Source: a virus. Taken from it: a DNA stretch of 34,536 nt. Positions 1-7,341 of this stretch are shown one piece after another. The stretch is taken from the IMG/VR virus record IMGVR_UViG_3300028399_000022, positions 1-34,536 of that record. One strand, written 5' to 3'. Each line of letters begins with the position of its first letter. Within the stretch, counting starts at the first letter, position 1. Under the pieces are notes generated by a model. That model worked only from the letters and a program-made list of their open reading frames with translations. It had not been told where the DNA came from and ran no database searches. Position numbers and translations under genes: made by a program.

Positions 1-1
1 G

Positions 2-549
2 AGGCGGGGGGGGATCGGGCTGGCGGGGGCGATCTCCCCGGCGGGAGCCCTGCTCAGGCAGGCAGCCCGGGCATTGGCCGGGGCCATCGGGCCGGCGGGG
101 GCGCTGGCGAGGCGGGCGGGGATCGGGCTGGCGGGGGCGATCTCCCCGGCGGGAGCCCTGCTCAGGCGGGCGGCCCGGGCATTGGCCGGGGCCATCGGGC
201 CGGCAGGGGCGCTGGCGAGGCGGGCGAGGATCGGGCTGGCGGGGGCGATCTCCCCGGCAGGAGCCCTGCTCCGGCAGGCGGCCCGGGCACTGGCAGGGGC
301 CATTGGGCCGGCGGGGGCGCTGGCGAGGTGGGCGGGGATCGGGCTGGCGGGGGCGATCTCCCCGGCAGGAGCCCTGCTCCGGCAGGCGGCCCGGGCACTG
401 GCAGGGGCCATTGGGCCGGCGGGGGCGCTGGCGAGGCGGGCAGGGATCGGGCTGGCGGGGGCAATCTCCCCGGCGGGAGCCCTGCTCCGGCAGGCGGCCC
501 GGGCATTGGCCGGGGCCATTGGGCCGGCGGGGGCGCTGGTGAGGCGGGC
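2..549 (+). repeat. 54-bp coding tandem repeat (18 residues), left part
   Basis: Ten consecutive 54-bp units alternate between an S-type (LAGAISPAGAL) and a G-type (LAGAIGPAGAL), giving a 108-bp higher-order period. Each S-type unit carries the inverted repeat CTCCC-CGGC-GGGAG. Units differ by only a few bases, and the array lacks stops in several frames on both strands, which creates long spurious frames. The frame assigned as coding is the one continuous with a recognisable domain at 33289. The array continues at 33934-34536. Confidence 0.92.
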
Positions 550-739
550 CTCCCATATCCTGCGGGGAGCGCTCAATCTCATCGGCGGGTTGCTCTGGAT
601 CCACAGGCTGCGCCCCCTGCGCTATTTCCGGGCCGAGATCGCCATTGCGCCAGGGCCGGGCATTGAGATCGCGATCTCCCCCGCGGAGCGGGCGGAGATC
701 GCCATCCAGAGCATTCAGGAGATCGGCCTATGGGCCTGA
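2..739 (+). CDS. Tail-fibre-like repeat protein, C-terminal part (continues from 33289-34536)
   Basis: The frame is open from the first bases, so this is the 3' part of a gene whose 5' part runs off the other end of the window. Ten 18-residue units of the type GIGLAGAISPAGALLRRA / ARALAGAIGPAGALARRA fill the first ~180 codons. A degenerate unit (SHILRGALNLIGGLLWI) follows, then a non-repetitive tail rich in EIAI motifs (FRAEIAIAP, GIEIAISPAERAEIAIQS) ending GLWA. The TTG at 74 lies inside a repeat and is not a credible start. Joined to 33289-34536 through a 16-base overlap, the product would be 656 residues: an N-terminal DNRLRE-type domain, about 21 repeats and a unique C-terminus. Its place between a tail-accessory gene and a BppU-like gene suggests a virion-surface fibre. 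Function is inferred from context. Confidence 0.7.
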   Translation, partial: RRGGIGLAGAISPAGALLRQAARALAGAIGPAGALARRAGIGLAGAISPAGALLRRAARALAGAIGPAGALARRARIGLAGAISPAGALLRQAARALAGAIGPAGALARWAGIGLAGAISPAGALLRQAARALAGAIGPAGALARRAGIGLAGAISPAGALLRQAARALAGAIGPAGALVRRASHILRGALNLIGGLLWIHRLRPLRYFRAEIAIAPGPGIEIAISPAERAEIAIQSIQEIGLWA

Positions 740-1038
740 GCGATCTGGTAGCTGGGAGCTATGGCTCCCAAATCATCATTGAGCTGCGCGAGGATGGGAG
801 AGCTGTGGATGTAAGCAGCTTCTCATCCTACTCCGTGTACCTGCGCTCCCCAGCAGGGGCGACAATCCAAAAAACGGCGCAGCTCTACACAGATGGCACG
901 GATGGGCGGATCACATTCCAGATCGCCCATGGGGATCTCAATGAGACAGGGACCTGGTGGCTTCAAGCCGAGGTCGCCGATGCGACCAGGCGCATCCGCT
1001 CCCGGCCCATCCAATTCTATGTCCAGGAGGCGATCTGA
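730..1038 (+). CDS. BppU-like baseplate/tail Ig-like domain protein
   Basis: A 102-residue protein predicted to be an all-beta virion domain. The pattern resembles the N-terminal domain of BppU-type baseplate upper proteins: a short strand with IIIELREDGRAVDVS, then VYLRSPAGAT, a TDGTDGRITFQI turn, and a GTWWLQAEVAD...RIRSRPIQFYV ending. It starts inside the end of the repeat-fibre gene (10-base overlap) and its stop overlaps the HNH start. BppU relatives attach receptor-binding proteins to the baseplate, which would fit its place beside the fibre. The similarity is by pattern only. A small Ig-like decoration protein is the alternative. Confidence 0.5.
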   Translation: MGLSDLVAGSYGSQIIIELREDGRAVDVSSFSSYSVYLRSPAGATIQKTAQLYTDGTDGRITFQIAHGDLNETGTWWLQAEVADATRRIRSRPIQFYVQEAI

Positions 1039-1502
1039 TGCCTAGGCGGGCTCCTCATCCCTGCGCGAATCCCGGATGCCCCGGGCTGGCCGAGGCCGGC
1101 CACCGATTCTGCCCCGAGCATCGGCGGGAGGAGCAGCGGCGCTATGATCGGGAGCGGGGGAGCGCCGCCCGGCGGGGCTATGGGGCGCGATGGCGCCGGC
1201 TGCGCCTGATGATCCTGGCCCGCCATCCGCTTTGCGCCGACCCCTATGGGATCCACGCAGAGCGGGGAGAGATCGTGGCCGCGACGGAGATTGATCACAT
1301 CATCCCGCGCTCGGCGGGAGGCACAGATGACCCGGCCAATCTCCAGCCCCTCTGCCGGCAATGCCACAGCCGGAAGACAGCCCGGGAGGATGGCCGCTGG
1401 GGAGGGGGGAGGAAATCTCTGGGGCCTCGCGAGAGGGACCGGTGCGGCGGCCTCGCGCACGCGGCCGCGAAATCGGCGACCGGGGGGGATGCGGAGCAAT
1501 GA
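1038..1502 (+). CDS. HNH endonuclease of the packaging module
   Basis: A 154-residue HNH nuclease starting at the ATG that overlaps the previous stop (TGATG). The N-terminus has a zinc knuckle (C9, C14, C25, H28). The HNH core follows: EIDHIIP (D86-H87), NLQPLCRQCH (N101, C106, C109, H110), and an extra Cys in RHPLCAD at about 66. HNH proteins encoded beside terminase genes are a recognised partner of HK97-type terminases and support cleavage at cos, so this suggests cohesive-end packaging (family knowledge). The stop overlaps the small-terminase start by 4 bases. The tail after residue 120 is low-complexity and basic. Confidence 0.88.
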   Translation: MPRRAPHPCANPGCPGLAEAGHRFCPEHRREEQRRYDRERGSAARRGYGARWRRLRLMILARHPLCADPYGIHAERGEIVAATEIDHIIPRSAGGTDDPANLQPLCRQCHSRKTAREDGRWGGGRKSLGPRERDRCGGLAHAAAKSATGGDAEQ

Positions 1503-1975
1503 AGGGACGGAAGCCCAAGCCCGCCGCGCTACGGCGGGCCCAGGGGAACCCGGGGAAGCGGCCTATCCCGGAGGAGCCGCAGCTCCGGCGGCCCGCACGG
1601 GCCCCCTACGCCCCCCGCTGGCTCAGCGAGGAGGCCAAAGCGGAGTGGCGTCGGATCGCCCCCCTGCTGCTGGAGGCCGGCCTCCTCACAGAGGCCGACT
1701 ACACGGCCCTGGCTCTCTACTGCCAAGCCTACGCCCGCTGGCGGAAGGCGGAGGAGAAATTGGCAGAGCAGGGGGAGATCCTGGAGAGTGCCCGGGGGGG
1801 CCTCTACCAAAACCCCTGGCTGGCCGTGGCGAATCGGGCCTGGGATCAGATCAGGAAATCCCTGGCCGAATTTGGCATGACACCCTCATCGAGGCTCCGG
1901 GTGGCCGTGGCCCGGGAGCCGGAGAAATCGCTGGCCGAGCTCCTATTTGAGGGCGTGGCTGAGCGGGAGAGATGA
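1499..1975 (+). CDS. terS: Terminase small subunit (P27 family)
   Basis: A 158-residue DNA-recognition subunit of the packaging motor. The start at 1499 (ATGA overlap with the HNH stop) gives the N-terminus MKGRKPKPAALRR..GNPGKRP, characteristic of P27-type small terminases. A helical core (WLSEEAKAEWRRIAPLL..LLTEADYTALALYCQAYARW) and the typical end with R..LAEFGMTPSSRLRV follow. It overlaps terL by 4 bases. It would bind the packaging site and load the large subunit. Length and motif order are normal for the family. Confidence 0.88.
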   Translation: MKGRKPKPAALRRAQGNPGKRPIPEEPQLRRPARAPYAPRWLSEEAKAEWRRIAPLLLEAGLLTEADYTALALYCQAYARWRKAEEKLAEQGEILESARGGLYQNPWLAVANRAWDQIRKSLAEFGMTPSSRLRVAVAREPEKSLAELLFEGVAERER

Positions 1976-3573
1976 GCCACATCAGGATCCCGGATGAGGG
2001 CGAGAGCTGCCCGGGCTACTACTTCGACGCCCAGGAGGCGGAGAAGGCCACCAGATTCTTCGAGCGGCTCCTGCACCACTCGAAGGGAGAATGGGCTGGG
2101 ACGCCCTTCTTGCTAGAGCCCTGGCAGCGGCGCATCATCCGAGCCCTATTCGGATGGCGACGACGGGACGATGGGACCCGGCGCTATCGGCGGGCCTACA
2201 TCGAGATCCCCCGCAAAAACGGCAAGAGCACGTTGGCGGCGGGGATTGCGCTTTATCTGCTCTTTGCCGATGGGGAGCCAGGAGCGGAGATCTACTCGGC
2301 GGCAGCAGACCGCGACCAGGCGGCGATTGTGTTCGGCGAGGCCCAGCGGATGGTCGAGGCCTCGCCGGCCCTGGATCGGATGGCGGAGATCTACAAGCGG
2401 GCTATCTATGTGCCGTCAACGCACTCCGTGTACCGCGTGCTCTCCGCCGACGCCTACACGAAGCACGGCCTCAATGCACACGGAGTCATCTTTGATGAGC
2501 TGCACGCCCAGCCGACCAGGGAGCTGTGGGATACCCTGACGACGGCCGTGGGATCGCGGCGGCAGCCGCTGATCATCGCACTGACGACGGCGGGCTGGGA
2601 CCACAACAGCATCTGCTGGGAGGAGCACGAATACGCCCGCCAGGTGGCCGAGGGGATCATCGAGGATGATGCCCTCCTGCCCATCATCTACGCCGCCGAC
2701 CCGGACGACGACTGGCGGAGCGAGGCTACCTGGGCAAAGGCAAATCCCAATCTGGGCATCTCCGTGAAGCTGGACTACCTGCGGCAGGAGGCGCGGCGGG
2801 CGGAGCTCTCGCCGGCCTACCTCAACACATTCCTACGGCTCCATCTGAACATCTGGACCCAGCAGGAATCTCGCTGGATTCCGATGGACGCCTGGGACGC
2901 CTGCGCCGAGCCGCCGATCAATCCCCGGATGCTGGAGGGGCAGATCTGCTACGGAGGCCTCGACCTGGCGAGCACCTCCGACATTGCGGCATTGGTGCTC
3001 GATTTCCCGCCGGAGGATGGGGAGGAGGGAGGCCGGCACATCTGGTTGCCTTTTTTCTGGATCCCGGAGGAGAATCTGATGGAGCGGGCACGCCGGGACC
3101 GCGTGCCCTACGACCTCTGGCTGCGGCAGGGGCTGCTGAGGGCCACCCCCGGCAACGCGATTGATTACGAGGCGATCATCCGCGACATCGAGGAGCTGGC
3201 CGAGCGCTACCGGATTGCCGAGATCGCCTTCGATCGCTGGGGGGCATTCCAGATCAGCAATCGGCTCCAGGCGATGGGGCTGACGATGATCGCCTTCGGG
3301 CAGGGCTACCGCTCGATGAGCCCGCCGGCGAAGGAGCTGCTCCGGCTGATCCTCGATGGCCGGCTGGCCCACGGAGGCCATCCTATCCTGCGCTGGATGG
3401 CCGACAATGTGGTCGTCGTCCAGGACGCGGCCGGCAACATCAAGCCCGATAAGAGAAAGAGCAGGGAGCGGATCGACGGGATCGTGGCCGGGATCATGGC
3501 GCTGGATCGGGCGATGAGGCACGGGGGCCGGCAGCCCTCTGTCTATGAGCGGCGAGGACTGCGGACGCTATGA
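1972..3573 (+). CDS. terL: Terminase large subunit (HK97 / Terminase_1 type)
   Basis: A 533-residue packaging motor and nuclease. The ATPase part shows a Walker A-like RKNGKST (residues 81-87) and Walker B VIFDE (172-176). The RNase H-like nuclease part shows GGLDLAS (328-334, D331), FDRWGA and the C-terminal KSRERIDGIVAGIMALDRA. All key acidic positions I can see are intact, and the length is usual. It pumps DNA into the prohead through the portal and makes the cuts. Codon use here favours GAC and ACG more than in many neighbours, which favour GAT, hinting at mosaic ancestry. Confidence 0.95.
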   Translation: MSHIRIPDEGESCPGYYFDAQEAEKATRFFERLLHHSKGEWAGTPFLLEPWQRRIIRALFGWRRRDDGTRRYRRAYIEIPRKNGKSTLAAGIALYLLFADGEPGAEIYSAAADRDQAAIVFGEAQRMVEASPALDRMAEIYKRAIYVPSTHSVYRVLSADAYTKHGLNAHGVIFDELHAQPTRELWDTLTTAVGSRRQPLIIALTTAGWDHNSICWEEHEYARQVAEGIIEDDALLPIIYAADPDDDWRSEATWAKANPNLGISVKLDYLRQEARRAELSPAYLNTFLRLHLNIWTQQESRWIPMDAWDACAEPPINPRMLEGQICYGGLDLASTSDIAALVLDFPPEDGEEGGRHIWLPFFWIPEENLMERARRDRVPYDLWLRQGLLRATPGNAIDYEAIIRDIEELAERYRIAEIAFDRWGAFQISNRLQAMGLTMIAFGQGYRSMSPPAKELLRLILDGRLAHGGHPILRWMADNVVVVQDAAGNIKPDKRKSRERIDGIVAGIMALDRAMRHGGRQPSVYERRGLRTL

Positions 3574-3740
3574 GCCGGCCCGATGGATTTGATGCGATGG
3601 CCGCCATCGGCCTGATCCTGATCGGGATCGGGCTCTGGATGATCTGGCCGCCGGCGGCCCTAATCGGGATCGGAGCGGCGCTGCTGGGGATCGGGCTGGC
3701 AGGGGCCAGGGCCCGGGCGGATCGGAGGATGAGTCGCTGA
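3570..3740 (+). CDS. Small membrane protein between terL and portal
   Basis: A 56-residue protein whose ATG overlaps the terL stop (ATGA) and whose stop overlaps the portal start (TGATG), so it is tightly embedded in the packaging operon. Two hydrophobic segments (AAIGLILIGIGLWMIW at about 11-26 and AALIGIGAALLGIGLA at about 29-44) are separated by PP and flanked by a basic C-terminus (RARADRRMSR). This predicts a two-helix hairpin membrane protein. No function can be assigned. Small membrane proteins at this position are seen in some siphoviruses. The conserved overlap at both ends is the main reason to call it real. Confidence 0.72.
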   Translation: MSRPDGFDAMAAIGLILIGIGLWMIWPPAALIGIGAALLGIGLAGARARADRRMSR

Positions 3741-5776
3741 TGGGATGGCTGGAGAGCATTTTCCGGGAGAGCCGCTTCCATCCATCCCAGGATCCACCGG
3801 AATGGTGGATCCGGTGGACGGGGGCGGAGGTGGCCTCGGGGATCACGGTGACCCCCGAGCTCTCGATCCAATGCATCGCCGTTTTCGCCTGCGTGAGGAT
3901 CCTGTCGGAGAGCGTGGCCTCCCTGCCCCTCCATCTCTATCGGCGCCGGCCGGATCGGGGGAAGGAGAGAGCAGCCGATCACTGGCTGTATCCGATCCTA
4001 CACGATCTCCCCAATCCCGAAATGACCAGCTTCGAGCTGCGGGAGATCCTGATGGGCCACCTGGCCCTCTGGGGGAATGCATTCGCGGAGATCGAGTACG
4101 ATGGGGCGGGGCGGGTCCGGTCGCTCTGGCCGCTACGCCCGGACCGGATGCGTGTTCGGCGGCAGAACGGCGAGCTCTACTACCACTACACGCTCCCCAA
4201 TGGGGGGCCGGAGGTGGTTCTACCCAGGTCTAGGATCTGGCACCTACGCGGATTCGGGTACGATGGGGTGGTCGGCTACTCGCCCATCGCGCTGGCCCGC
4301 CAGGCCGTGGGGCTGGCGCTGGCGACGGAGGAATTCGGCGCCAGATTTTTCGGGAATGGGGCGAGGCCGGGGATCGTGCTGGAGCATCCCGGCGTGCTCT
4401 CCGATGAGGCCCATCGGCGGCTCCGCGAATCGTGGGAGGAGCGGCATCAGGGGCTGAGCCGCGCCCATCGGGTGGCGATCCTCGAGGAGGGGATGAAAGT
4501 CCACGAAGTCGGGATCCCGCCCGAGGATGCTCAGTTTTTGGAGACGCGGCGGTTCCAGGTGACCGAGATTGCCCGCCTCTACCGGATTCCTCCCCATATG
4601 CTGGCGGATCTGGAGCGAGCAACCTTTAGCAACATCGAGCACCAGTCGCTGGAGTTCGTGATACACACGCTCCGGCCCTGGTTGGTGCGATGGGAGCAGG
4701 CGATCTATCGGGATCTGATCCCCCCCCAGGAGCGGGGGAGCCTATTCGCGGAATTTCTGGTGGACGGCCTGCTGCGCGGCGACATCGAGAGCCGCTACCG
4801 GGCCTATGCCGTCGGCCGGCAGAATGGCTGGCTGTCGGCCAACGACATCCGAGAGCTAGAGAACATGAACCCGATCCCGGAGGGCGGCGACATCTACCTG
4901 GTGCCGCTCAACATGGTGCCGGCCGCTTCCCTCCAGGCTCCTACTCCCCCCCAGGGGGGGCAGGCGGAGGCGGGGCAGCGGGCGCTCCCACCGGCGGCGA
5001 TGCGGGCCGCCGAGGAGGATGAGGAGCAGGAGCGGGCCAGGCGAATCGCAGAAGCCCGCTGGAGGCTGGCAGAGGCCTGGCGGCCTCTGCTGGCCGATGC
5101 GGCCGGGCGCATCCTGCGGCGGGAGATGGATGCGATCCGGGGGGCCGCCCGCCGATTCCTGGGCCGGCGGGCGCTGGCCGATTTCGATGGCTGGCTGGCT
5201 CGATTCTATGAGGAGGAGATGCCGGGGATCATCGAGCGGGCGATCTCGGCTCCCCTGCGCTCCTATGGGGAGCTGGTGGCCGCCGAGGCCGCCGATGAGA
5301 TCGCCTACAGCTACGGCGAGGGCGATGATGAGGCCCTGGATGATCTCCTAGGCGACTACCGGCGGGCCCTGGGGGATCGCTGGATCGGCTCCAGCCGGGG
5401 GCAGATCCGCAGCGTCGTGGGGCGGGCGGCCGAGGCGGGCGGGGATCCGCTGGAGGCGCTGGAGGGGCGGCTGGGCGAATGGGAGGAGCGGCGGCCGGGC
5501 AAATTCGGCCGCCGGGAGGCGATCCAGATTGGGAATGCGGTGGCTTGGTGGCTCTATCGGCGGGCGGGGCGGCTGAGGCTCCGCTGGGTAGCCCGGGGCA
5601 GCTCCTGCCCCTATTGCTCCCGGCTGGATGGGCGGATCGTGGGGATCCAGGAGGCGTTTCTCTCCCCCCTGATCCCATTCCATCCCGAGGGGGCCGATCG
5701 GCCGCTGACGCCCCGCATCCCGATCAGGCATCCGCCGGCCCACGATGGATGCGATTGCATGGTGGTGGCCGGATGA
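3740..5776 (+). CDS. Portal protein fused to a MuF-like head-morphogenesis domain
   Basis: A 678-residue protein. Residues 1 to ~400 are an HK97-type portal (SIQCIAVFACVRILSESVASLPLHLY; then AEIEYDGAGRVRSLWPLRPDRM; FQVTEIARLYRIPPHML; NDIRELENMNPIP). After a linker of prolines and charged helices, the C-terminal ~200 residues form a long helical segment ending in a MuF-type cysteine motif: SCPYCSRLDGRIVG (C623, C626) and HPPAHDGCDCMVV. Portals are usually 400-480 residues and MuF-like proteins are separate, so this is a natural fusion. The portal ring is the DNA channel. MuF-like proteins are minor head proteins that may be ejected with DNA. Confidence 0.9.
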   Translation: MGWLESIFRESRFHPSQDPPEWWIRWTGAEVASGITVTPELSIQCIAVFACVRILSESVASLPLHLYRRRPDRGKERAADHWLYPILHDLPNPEMTSFELREILMGHLALWGNAFAEIEYDGAGRVRSLWPLRPDRMRVRRQNGELYYHYTLPNGGPEVVLPRSRIWHLRGFGYDGVVGYSPIALARQAVGLALATEEFGARFFGNGARPGIVLEHPGVLSDEAHRRLRESWEERHQGLSRAHRVAILEEGMKVHEVGIPPEDAQFLETRRFQVTEIARLYRIPPHMLADLERATFSNIEHQSLEFVIHTLRPWLVRWEQAIYRDLIPPQERGSLFAEFLVDGLLRGDIESRYRAYAVGRQNGWLSANDIRELENMNPIPEGGDIYLVPLNMVPAASLQAPTPPQGGQAEAGQRALPPAAMRAAEEDEEQERARRIAEARWRLAEAWRPLLADAAGRILRREMDAIRGAARRFLGRRALADFDGWLARFYEEEMPGIIERAISAPLRSYGELVAAEAADEIAYSYGEGDDEALDDLLGDYRRALGDRWIGSSRGQIRSVVGRAAEAGGDPLEALEGRLGEWEERRPGKFGRREAIQIGNAVAWWLYRRAGRLRLRWVARGSSCPYCSRLDGRIVGIQEAFLSPLIPFHPEGADRPLTPRIPIRHPPAHDGCDCMVVAG

Positions 5777-6204
5777 TCCACGATGATGCGCTGCTGGAGG
5801 AGCGGAATCTGATCGCCCAGGCGCTGGCCAGGATGGCCCAGCGGGCGGGCTATCGGGTCGGGGTGCGGCCCGCGCCCGATGAGGATGGATGGAGGCTGCT
5901 GGTCGTGGATCTGCCCGGCGGGCGGATTGCCTGGCGGATTCCTATCGGGGAGCTGGGCGATCTGTGGCCGCGCTACCCCGAGGAGATTGAGGATGCCCCC
6001 CGGCCGGAGGAGCGCCGGGATCGGCTGGCCCGATTCATCCGGGGGGATTTCGGGATGCGCTGCTGGATCTGCGGCGAGCCATTTGAGCCGCCCAGGGAGC
6101 AGATCGAGAGATGGCTGCGCAGCGGGCGGGGCTACGATCCCACGGATTGGGAATGCGAGCGATGCGGATGGCTGAGCGATCCGGCCATCCTGGAGGAGCG
6201 ATAG
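5773..6204 (+). CDS. Head-module protein with a CxxC...CxxC zinc motif
   Basis: A 143-residue protein starting at the ATG that overlaps the portal stop. The N-terminal ~90 residues are mixed alpha/beta (RNLIAQALARMAQRAGYRVGV; LLVVDLPGGRIAWRI). The C-terminus holds MRCWICGEPFEPP and WECERCGW, a likely zinc ribbon, ending AILEER. I do not recognise the family. The position between portal-MuF and protease suggests a head-assembly or DNA-binding accessory role, by context only. Confidence 0.7.
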   Translation: MIHDDALLEERNLIAQALARMAQRAGYRVGVRPAPDEDGWRLLVVDLPGGRIAWRIPIGELGDLWPRYPEEIEDAPRPEERRDRLARFIRGDFGMRCWICGEPFEPPREQIERWLRSGRGYDPTDWECERCGWLSDPAILEER

Positions 6205-6216
6205 AGGAGGCGCATC

Positions 6217-7323
6217 ATGCCGCCAATCCCACCCCACAGCACGGAGACCAGCACGCGGCCCTGGGACGGGCCGGCCAATGAGGCGCGGCTCCGCTCCGGG
6301 GAGGATGAGGACTACTACCGCCGGGCCTACGCCTGGCAGGACCCCGACGGCGACCCGACGACAAAGGCAGCCTACCGATTCATCCATCATTTCGTGGGCG
6401 GAGATGGGGAGCCGGGGGCGGCCTCGACGCGGGCCTGCATCGCCGGGATCGCCATTCTGAATGGCGCCCGGGGGGGAACGACGATCCCCCAGGCGGACCG
6501 GCGGGGCGTGTGGCGCCACCTGGCGCGCCACCTGGAGGACGCCGACCTGGAGCCGCCGGCGCTGCGGGCGCTGGCCGCCGCCCTGGCAGGCATCGAGATG
6601 CGCTCCTATCCCCTCCAGGGGCTGGAGATCCGCCAGGCCGCCGAGGGCGATGATGAGATGCCGATCATCGAGGGCTATGCCGCCGTATTCGGCCAGCTCT
6701 CGGAGCCTCTGCTGGGATTCCGGGAGCGCGTGCAGCGGGGCGCATTCACGAAGACGATCCAGGAGGGCGACATCCGCGCCCTCTGGAACCACAACAGCGA
6801 CTATGTGCTCGGCCGGACGCGCAACGGCACACTCCGGCTCTGGGAGGATGAGCGGGGGCTGCGCGTGGAGATTCACCCCCCCAGGGCCTCCTGGGCGGCC
6901 GATTTCCTGGAGAGCATCCGGCGGGGCGACGTGGATCAGATGTCGTTCTCGTTCGCGGCGATCCGGGATTCGTGGGATACGGAGGAGGGGGAGATCGTGC
7001 GCACGCTGCGGGAGGTGCGCTTGTTCGATGTCTCGCCGGTCGCCTACCCCGCCTATCCCGCTACATCCGTGGGGGTCCGCGCGGCGATGGCCGCGCTGGG
7101 CACCGATCTGGCCGGCATCGCCTGGGCGCTGAGGCGGGCCCAGGCGGGGGATGCGACGGCGGCCGATCGGGCACTCATTAGGAGCATCGTGGACGGCCTC
7201 GCCGGCCTCCTGGGCGCGCCGGGGGGGAGCCCCCACCCGCCGGAGGCAGAGGGCGAGGATGCAGATTGGCAATGGCGGCTGGATCTGCGGCGGAAGCGGC
7301 TGGATCTGGCAGAGCGATTGTAA
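6217..7323 (+). CDS. HK97-family prohead protease with N-terminal extension
   Basis: A 368-residue capsid maturation protease preceded by a strong AGGAGG (6205-6210). Residues ~18-115 are an extra domain often fused to phage proteases (WDGPANEARL...YYRRAYAWQDPDGDP...YRFIHHFV...ACIAGIAILNGARGG...RRGVWRHLARHL). The protease core follows: GYAAVFG (~153), LWNHNSDYVLGR with probable catalytic His192, and DQMSFSF with probable Ser243, then VRLFDVSPVAYPAYP. The His-Ser spacing fits peptidase family U35/S78. It would cleave the capsid delta domain and then itself. The last ~60 residues are charged and helical. Confidence 0.92.
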   Translation: MPPIPPHSTETSTRPWDGPANEARLRSGEDEDYYRRAYAWQDPDGDPTTKAAYRFIHHFVGGDGEPGAASTRACIAGIAILNGARGGTTIPQADRRGVWRHLARHLEDADLEPPALRALAAALAGIEMRSYPLQGLEIRQAAEGDDEMPIIEGYAAVFGQLSEPLLGFRERVQRGAFTKTIQEGDIRALWNHNSDYVLGRTRNGTLRLWEDERGLRVEIHPPRASWAADFLESIRRGDVDQMSFSFAAIRDSWDTEEGEIVRTLREVRLFDVSPVAYPAYPATSVGVRAAMAALGTDLAGIAWALRRAQAGDATAADRALIRSIVDGLAGLLGAPGGSPHPPEAEGEDADWQWRLDLRRKRLDLAERL

Positions 7324-7341
7324 GCGATTGCAGGAGGATTG

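Noticed and set aside
162-506. Additional repeat frames on both strands at the left end
   Set aside because: The repeat lacks stops in several frames. These have no ribosome site and no link to unique domains.
2-549. CRISPR array
   Set aside because: Repeats are directly contiguous 54-bp coding units with no unique spacers.
957-1037. Upstream extension of the HNH gene to 957
   Set aside because: It would overlap most of the BppU-like gene end without a ribosome site. The ATG at 1038 overlaps the stop as elsewhere in the operon.
5611-7272. Long - strand open frame (553 codons) opposite portal end and protease
   Set aside because: The + strand here carries clear portal/MuF and prohead protease domains. 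The antisense product is Pro/Arg/Gly-rich without motifs, a result of high GC.
7339-7341. TTG start for the major capsid gene
   Set aside because: Two ATGs follow immediately and fit the AGGAGG better.
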